A stretch of 64,000 bases of DNA from JANLVJ01 sp031363945 (GTDB lineage Bacteria > Bacteroidota > Bacteroidia > Sphingobacteriales > Sphingobacteriaceae), in assembly GCA_031363945.1 (NCBI GenBank), contig JANLVJ010000064.1, forward strand, positions 62,001 to 126,000, in the 5' to 3' direction. This document shows, piece by piece, positions 58,939 through 64,000 of this stretch; position 1 is the stretch's first letter, and each line of letters starts with the position of its first letter. The position numbers were made by a program, and so were the translations under genes. A model generated the notes under the pieces. It searched no databases. It saw only the letters and a program-made list of their open reading frames with translations, and had not been told where the DNA came from.

Positions 58939-59985
58939 TTATTGATTTTCAGGTCTTAAACTACGAACGGTTCGACCTGCCTGCCATATTTCTGACTCAT
59001 GAAGTTCAGCAAGTTCTTTGTCGAGTTTTTCACGGTAATCAGGCTGACTGTTTGAGGCAATTGAACGAGCAGCTTCTTTTCCTTCTGCAACACTATTATA
59101 TAGCTCATCCATTACTGGGGCAACTGCATCTCTGAAACGGTTTTTCCAGTCAAGGGCACCCCTTTGGGCAGTAGTTGAACAATTTGCATACATCCAGTCC
59201 ATACCATTTTCAGCCACAAGTGGCATCAGACTCTGGGTAAGTTCTTCGACAGTCTCATTAAAGGCCTCAGATGGAGAATGGCCATATTTGCGAAGTGTGT
59301 TATACTGAGCTTCAAAAATGCCCTGTATCGCTCCCATCAAAGTACCACGCTCACCAGTAAGATCTGAGTAAACCTCTTTTTTGAAATTCGTTTCAAATAA
59401 ATATCCTGAACCCACCCCAATACCCAGAGCTACAGCGCGGTCAAAAGCCTTACCAGTAGCATCGTGATAGATTGCATAGCTTGAATTCAAGCCCCTGCCT
59501 TCAAGAAACATACGTCTTAATGAAGTTCCAGACCCTTTTGGTGCAACCAGAATTACGTCAACATCTTCAGGCGGATTAATACCGGTCTGGTCATTATAAG
59601 TAATTCCAAAACCATGAGAAAAGTAAAGTGCTTTACCAGGGGTAAGGTGTTTTTTAACTGTTGGCCATAGTTGTATTTGGGCGGCATCAGACAGCAGGTA
59701 ACAGATGATAGTACCCTTCTCTAATGCAGCCTCAATTGGAAATAATGTTTCCCCGGGTACAAAACCATCTCTAACGGCTTTATCCCATGATTTTCCATGC
59801 TCTCTCTGGCCTACAATAACCTTAAAACCATTATCCCGCAGATTTAATGCCTGGCCTGGGCCTTGCACTCCATAACCAATAACAGCAATTATTTCGTTTT
59901 TTAATACTTCTTGTGCTTTCGCAAGTGGAAATTCATCACGCGTCACAACATTTTCTTCAACGCCCCCAAAGTTCAATTTTGCCAT
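58939..59985 (-). CDS. ilvC: Ketol-acid reductoisomerase
   Basis: NADPH- and Mg-dependent enzyme of 348 residues for the second common step of Ile/Val synthesis. The Rossmann loop IGYGVQGPGQALNLRDNG is at about 36-53, followed by LVAPKGSGTSLRR and the helical knotted domain with SDLTGERGTLMGAIQGIFE (Asp and Glu metal ligands). It is longer than typical class I (about 330) and far shorter than class II (about 490). It is 6 bp upstream of ilvA in transcription order. Confidence 0.95.
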   Translation of the reverse strand: MAKLNFGGVEENVVTRDEFPLAKAQEVLKNEIIAVIGYGVQGPGQALNLRDNGFKVIVGQREHGKSWDKAVRDGFVPGETLFPIEAALEKGTIICYLLSDAAQIQLWPTVKKHLTPGKALYFSHGFGITYNDQTGINPPEDVDVILVAPKGSGTSLRRMFLEGRGLNSSYAIYHDATGKAFDRAVALGIGVGSGYLFETNFKKEVYSDLTGERGTLMGAIQGIFEAQYNTLRKYGHSPSEAFNETVEELTQSLMPLVAENGMDWMYANCSTTAQRGALDWKNRFRDAVAPVMDELYNSVAEGKEAARSIASNSQPDYREKLDKELAELHESEIWQAGRTVRSLRPENQ

Positions 59986-60043
59986 TTTTTCTAATTTAGA
60001 TTCTTATGATTTGTTAGTTAAATTATACAACTGTTAAATTAGC

Positions 60044-60586
60044 CTATAATTGCCCCCGTTCGATGGCTGCATTCTCAAGGTCTTTAAGATGGGTATGAAA
60101 ACGCCTTGACCATTTGATAATAGCTACCCGACCACTTCGTGCGAATTCCATTACACCAAATGGTTCAAGTTTTACCAGTAATTCCTGGGTTTCAGAATAA
60201 TGTCCGGTTTTTTCAAGAACCATATAATCGGGGGTCAGGCTTAGAACCCTTGCCTTAAATTCCCTGGTAAGTTCTTCCACATTTACTCCCTGTAAATTTG
60301 CAGTCGATATTTTATAGAGGGCCACTTCCTGGTGAATTACCTGATCTTCTTCATGAACAAATGCCTTTAGTACATCAACAATTTTCTCAATCTGCAACCG
60401 TAGCTTATTAATATATTCGGGGTTCGTGCGCACAACAATTGTAAACCTGAAAACATCTTTGATCTCTGTTTCAGAAGCAGAAAAGCTTTCAATATTTACA
60501 TGCCTGCGGGTGAAAATAATACTGATTTTATTCAGAAGGCCAACTTGATTTTCAGTAAAAACTGAAATAGTATATTGTTTTTCCAT
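60044..60586 (-). CDS. ilvN: Acetolactate synthase small (regulatory) subunit
   Basis: Regulatory subunit of 180 residues. The N-terminal ACT domain (about 3-80) contains TISVFTENQVGLLNKISIIF and RRHVNIESFSASET, where branched-chain amino acids usually bind; a second domain (about 85-165) follows. It starts 4 bp after ilvB, its catalytic partner. Feedback control by valine is expected from the family. Confidence 0.94.
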   Translation of the reverse strand: MEKQYTISVFTENQVGLLNKISIIFTRRHVNIESFSASETEIKDVFRFTIVVRTNPEYINKLRLQIEKIVDVLKAFVHEEDQVIHQEVALYKISTANLQGVNVEELTREFKARVLSLTPDYMVLEKTGHYSETQELLVKLEPFGVMEFARSGRVAIIKWSRRFHTHLKDLENAAIERGQL

Positions 60587-60590
60587 GATT

Positions 60591-62327
60591 TTACTCTAGC
60601 CTGATTTTAGAAATAGATGCCCCTGTTGGTATCATTGGAAAAACATTTTCTTCCTTTTCGACAATGATTTCAAGCAAGTACGCGTCTTTATGGTTGAGCA
60701 GGGCGTCAATCGCAGCTGATAGATTCTCACGGCTCTCAAGTTTTGTTGCTTCAATATAAAAGCCTTTGGCAATGGCCGTAAAATCAGGGTTTATCATTTC
60801 AGTAAATGAATACCGCTTTTCAAAAAATAATTGCTGCCATTGTCTGACCATTCCCAGAAACTGGTTATTAAGGATAATGATCTTGACCGGCACTTTTGAC
60901 TGAAATATGGTTCCTAATTCCTGAAGTGTCATTTGAAAACCACCATCACCAATGATTGCAATTACCTGCATGTCGGGTTTGCCTAGTTTGGCACCTATAG
61001 CTGCTGGTAGAGCAAAGCCCATTGTACCAAGCCCCCCACTGGTAATATTGGTATTAGGCTGCTGATATTTAAAATACCTTGAGGTTACCATCTGATGCTG
61101 CCCAACGTCTGAAACGATAATAGCATTACCCGCCGTACGTGTTGAGATCATATCAATTACCTCAGCCATTTTTATTTTACCTTCAGTGGGGTTAATTTCC
61201 CGGCTGGTTACTTTTTCGAACTCAAGGCGATCGCAAACCTTAAACCCATTCAGCCAGTCATCATGGGTATTTTTATCAATTAACCCAATCATCATGTTAA
61301 TAGCCTCTCTGGCATCTGCATGAACGGCAACATCAACGGGTATGATCTTATTTATTTCAGACTCATCAATATCTATATGAATAATTTTAGCCTGTTTTGC
61401 ATATTGCTGCACATCTCCTGTAATACGGTCATCGAAACGCATTCCGATGGCAATCAACACATCACATTCATTGGTTTTAATATTTGCCCCATAATTACCA
61501 TGCATTCCCAGATAACCGACATACAATGGGTGATCAGCCGGAAATGATGACAAGCCCAGCAGGGTTGCAGCCACAGGAATACCAGCCTTTTCAGCAAGCT
61601 GTTTGAGCTCCTGTGTGGCTCCTGAAAGTAAAACGCCCTGTCCGGTAAGAATATAAGGTCTTTTAGCCTTATTTATCAGTTCGGCAGCTTCCTGAATTCT
61701 AATCTGATTAATTTTAGGAACAGGCTGATAACTACGTATATAAGTACACTTTTTATACAGGTAGTCACATTTACCAAACTGGGCATCTTTAGTTATATCA
61801 ATAAGTACTGGTCCAGGGCGACCTGAACGGGCTATATAGAAAGCCCTTGCAATTGCCCATGGAATTTCTTCTGCCCTGGTAACCTGATAACTCCATTTTG
61901 TTACCGGCATAGTAATCCCGATAACATCAGTTTCTTGAAAAGCATCTGTACCCAGTAAATTTGAAGCAACCTGACCAGTAATACAGACAAGAGGGGTAGA
62001 ATCAATCTGTGCATCAGCAATTCCGGTAACCAGATTAGTAGCCCCTGGTCCTGAAGTGGCAAGGCAAACCCCAGCCTTGCCCGATGAGCGCGCGTAGCCT
62101 TGGGCAGCATGAACAGCACCCTGCTCATGCCTGACAAGAATATGTCTTAATTTATCTTCATAATCGTATAATGCATCATAAATTGGCATGATTGCGCCAC
62201 CCGGATATCCAAAAATCAGATCTACCTCTTCGGCTAACAAACTAAGAATAACTGCTTCAGCTCCGGTGATTGATTTTGCCGTCATTGATTTACCTTGATT
62301 TTTTTGAATTTCTGCTACTGTTTCCAT
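60591..62327 (-). CDS. ilvB: Acetolactate synthase large (catalytic) subunit
   Basis: TPP enzyme of 578 residues making acetolactate and acetohydroxybutyrate. The catalytic Glu68 is in VRHEQGAVHAAQGYARSSG. The FAD-binding middle domain and the TPP/Mg motif GDGGFQMTLQELGTI (about 461-475) with ILNNQFLGMVRQWQ are present. The first 14 residues before MTAKSITGAEAV are dispensable-looking, so an internal start is possible. Linked to ilvN by 4 bp. Confidence 0.96.
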   Translation of the reverse strand: METVAEIQKNQGKSMTAKSITGAEAVILSLLAEEVDLIFGYPGGAIMPIYDALYDYEDKLRHILVRHEQGAVHAAQGYARSSGKAGVCLATSGPGATNLVTGIADAQIDSTPLVCITGQVASNLLGTDAFQETDVIGITMPVTKWSYQVTRAEEIPWAIARAFYIARSGRPGPVLIDITKDAQFGKCDYLYKKCTYIRSYQPVPKINQIRIQEAAELINKAKRPYILTGQGVLLSGATQELKQLAEKAGIPVAATLLGLSSFPADHPLYVGYLGMHGNYGANIKTNECDVLIAIGMRFDDRITGDVQQYAKQAKIIHIDIDESEINKIIPVDVAVHADAREAINMMIGLIDKNTHDDWLNGFKVCDRLEFEKVTSREINPTEGKIKMAEVIDMISTRTAGNAIIVSDVGQHQMVTSRYFKYQQPNTNITSGGLGTMGFALPAAIGAKLGKPDMQVIAIIGDGGFQMTLQELGTIFQSKVPVKIIILNNQFLGMVRQWQQLFFEKRYSFTEMINPDFTAIAKGFYIEATKLESRENLSAAIDALLNHKDAYLLEIIVEKEENVFPMIPTGASISKIRLE

Positions 62328-62405
62328 CTTCTTCTTGTCAATTTCAAAACTGCCTTAAAAGTATCCCGTATCAGCTGATTTGGTCTGCCCGGGGAAATCC
62401 TGATC

Positions 62406-64000
62406 TTAAATATCTGTTACACAACCCTGTGAAGCATCACTCACCAGTTTTACATATTTATAAAGTACGCCGCTGTTATATTTGAGCGCAGGTTGTTTCC
62501 AGCTCGCCCTTCTTGAACTTAGTTCCTGATCGTTTACATGCAGGTGAATGGTATTTGTGCCTGCATCAATAGTGATGATATCACCATTATGTACCAGCGC
62601 AATATTACCCCCATCAAAGGCTTCAGGCGTTATATGGCCCACAACAAAACCATGAGTTCCTCCTGAAAAACGACCGTCTGTGATCAATGCCACTGATTTA
62701 CCTAAACCAACGCCCATAATGGCAGAAGTAGGCTTCAGCATTTCAGGCATGCCAGGTGCTCCTTTCGGACCTGAATACCGGATAACAATCACATCGCCAG
62801 CTTTTACCTCACCGTTTTGAACCCCGTGCATGGTCTCAAATTCATCTTCAAAAACTACTGCCGGACCTTCAAAATGTGTCCCCTCTTTGCCGGTTATTTT
62901 TGCTACAGAGCCTTTTTCGGCAATATTTCCGTATAATATTTGCAAATGACCACTTTCTTTTAGTGGTGTTTCGATTGGATATATAATCCGCTGACCTTCT
63001 TTTAGACCATTAAGATGTTCGAGATTTTCAGCAAGCGTAAACCCGGTGACTGTCATAATGCTGCCGTCTATAATCTTTTTTTCAAGCAGGTATTTTAATA
63101 CGGCCGGAGTACCACCTATATCATGCAGATCTTCCATTAGATATTTACCACTTGGCTTCAAATCGGCCAGAAAGGGTGTTTCGTCTGAGATACGTTGAAA
63201 ATCTGTAATATCAAGAGGCACATCAACTGATTTTGCAATAGCAATAAGATGCAGCACTGAATTCGTCGAGCCCCCAAGAATCATGACTGTTTTTATCGCA
63301 TTCTCAAATGCTGCCCTGGTCATGATATCACGTGGGCAAATATTTTTTTCAAGCAGTATTCTGATTGCTTTTCCCGCACTCAAGCATTCCTGTATTTTTT
63401 TTTCGTTCTGTGCCGGCGTACTTGAGCTATACGGTAAAGACATACCCATGGCTTCTATTGCAACCGCCATTGTATTGGCTGTATACATACCTCCGCAAGC
63501 ACCAGCTCCAGGACAGGCATTTTTTATAATCCCCTTAAAATCTTCAGGAGAGATATCACCACTGAATTTTTTACCCAGTGCCTCGAAAGCACTGATGATA
63601 TTAAGTTTTTCGCCTTTATACTCACCCGGATGTATGGTGCCTCCGTAAACCATCAATGACGGGCGGTTTAATCTGCCCATAGCCATTAATGCACCTGGCA
63701 TATTTTTATCGCAACCAACTACTGTAACCAGGCCATCATAATATTGACCAGCAGTTACTGCTTCAATTGAATCTGCGATAAGATCTCTTGAAACCAGTGA
63801 ATACCGCATACCTTCTGTTCCATTAGTCATGCCATCACTGATACCAATGGTATTAAAAATTAAACCGACAAGATTTGTATCCCAGACTCCTTTTTTTACG
63901 TGTACAGCCAGATCATTTAAATGCATATTGCAGGTATTACCCTCGTAACCTGTACTTGCGATACCAACCTGCGCCTTTGCAAAATCTTCATCCTGTAAAC
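62406..64000 (-). CDS. ilvD: Dihydroxy-acid dehydratase, N-terminus cut by window edge
   Basis: Iron-sulfur hydro-lyase for the third common step of Ile/Val synthesis. About 530 codons are in the window; the frame stays open to base 64000 with LQDEDFAKAQVGIASTGYEG before the first internal Met, so some 30 N-terminal residues lie outside. Cluster cysteines are seen in NTCNMHLND, VVGCDKNMPG and CPGAGACGGMYTANTM. The C-terminal DGRFSGGTHGFVVGHITPEA motif is intact. It is the first known gene of the ilv/leu operon, 78 bp before ilvB. Confidence 0.96.
   Translation of the reverse strand, partial: LQDEDFAKAQVGIASTGYEGNTCNMHLNDLAVHVKKGVWDTNLVGLIFNTIGISDGMTNGTEGMRYSLVSRDLIADSIEAVTAGQYYDGLVTVVGCDKNMPGALMAMGRLNRPSLMVYGGTIHPGEYKGEKLNIISAFEALGKKFSGDISPEDFKGIIKNACPGAGACGGMYTANTMAVAIEAMGMSLPYSSSTPAQNEKKIQECLSAGKAIRILLEKNICPRDIMTRAAFENAIKTVMILGGSTNSVLHLIAIAKSVDVPLDITDFQRISDETPFLADLKPSGKYLMEDLHDIGGTPAVLKYLLEKKIIDGSIMTVTGFTLAENLEHLNGLKEGQRIIYPIETPLKESGHLQILYGNIAEKGSVAKITGKEGTHFEGPAVVFEDEFETMHGVQNGEVKAGDVIVIRYSGPKGAPGMPEMLKPTSAIMGVGLGKSVALITDGRFSGGTHGFVVGHITPEAFDGGNIALVHNGDIITIDAGTNTIHLHVNDQELSSRRASWKQPALKYNSGVLYKYVKLVSDASQGCVTDI

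Noticed and set aside
1..64000. Mobile elements, CRISPR arrays, defence or toxin-antitoxin systems
   Set aside because: I saw no transposase or integrase, no regularly spaced repeats, and no recognised defence genes; gene content is housekeeping throughout.

Overview
The window looks like an ordinary stretch of chromosome from a member of the Bacteroidota, most likely a Sphingobacteriales relative (Pedobacter/Mucilaginibacter-like). The signs are: a SusC-type TonB-dependent receptor with a carboxypeptidase-like N-terminal domain; an ExbB-ExbD-ExbD-TonB cluster; a stand-alone PspC-type membrane protein under a PadR regulator; promoters resembling TAnnTTTG; no clear Shine-Dalgarno sequences; a short NuoG without its molybdopterin-like domain; and a 29-codon arginine/lysine-rich gene of the mS38/COX24 type. 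G+C is roughly 40% by eye. I see no insertion sequence, prophage, CRISPR array, integrase or toxin-antitoxin pair.

Layout. 1-4.7 kb: the 5' end of mutY (minus), then HU, a TPR protein and the tiny basic protein, closed by a strong terminator, followed by rng and radA. 4.7-9.6 kb (minus): a TPR sensor kinase and carB. 9.6-13.4 kb (plus): pnuC, a NadR-like kinase, a TPP riboswitch and a TonB-dependent receptor, forming a vitamin-uptake locus. 13.4-25.7 kb: mixed small units, including DinB, a cell-wall amidase, rhodanese, dipeptide epimerase, a CxxC protein, rhomboid protease, pterin dehydratase, YjbR, two tRNA-Arg genes, metG, LD-carboxypeptidase, DoxX, PadR and PspC. 26.0-43.9 kb (minus): one long same-strand run, nuoA to nuoN (all 14 Complex I subunits) followed by dedA, ppa, a CNNM transporter, rsmE, a DUF4159 protein and a biotin carrier protein. 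44.1-50.1 kb (minus): ExbB, two ExbD, TonB, a small membrane protein, a PstS-like lipoprotein and a TPR protein. 50.4-53.2 kb: SUI1, metK and a VIT1-like transporter. 53.3-64 kb (minus): ilvD-ilvB-ilvN-ilvC-ilvA-leuC-leuD-leuB-leuA, a complete isoleucine/valine/leucine operon except for distal transaminase steps; ilvD runs off the right edge.

How the genes work together. Complex I makes the proton gradient, and the ExbB/ExbD/TonB cluster spends it on outer-membrane transport, for example by the riboswitch-controlled receptor. The amidase, LD-carboxypeptidase and dipeptide epimerase could form a dispersed murein-peptide recycling route. The ilv/leu operon makes branched-chain amino acids. CarB and LeuA both lack the C-terminal regulatory domain known from the textbook enzymes.

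I found no clear unknown multi-gene system. The best leads are: the structured, palindrome-rich 380-bp region upstream of metK; the PstS-like lipoprotein plus TPR protein tied to the TonB motor without any ABC transporter; the NuoG remnant with a rearranged cysteine set; the mS38-like mini-gene; a tRNA-Arg(CCU) with two stem mismatches; and a perfect inverted repeat on the padR-pspC promoter.
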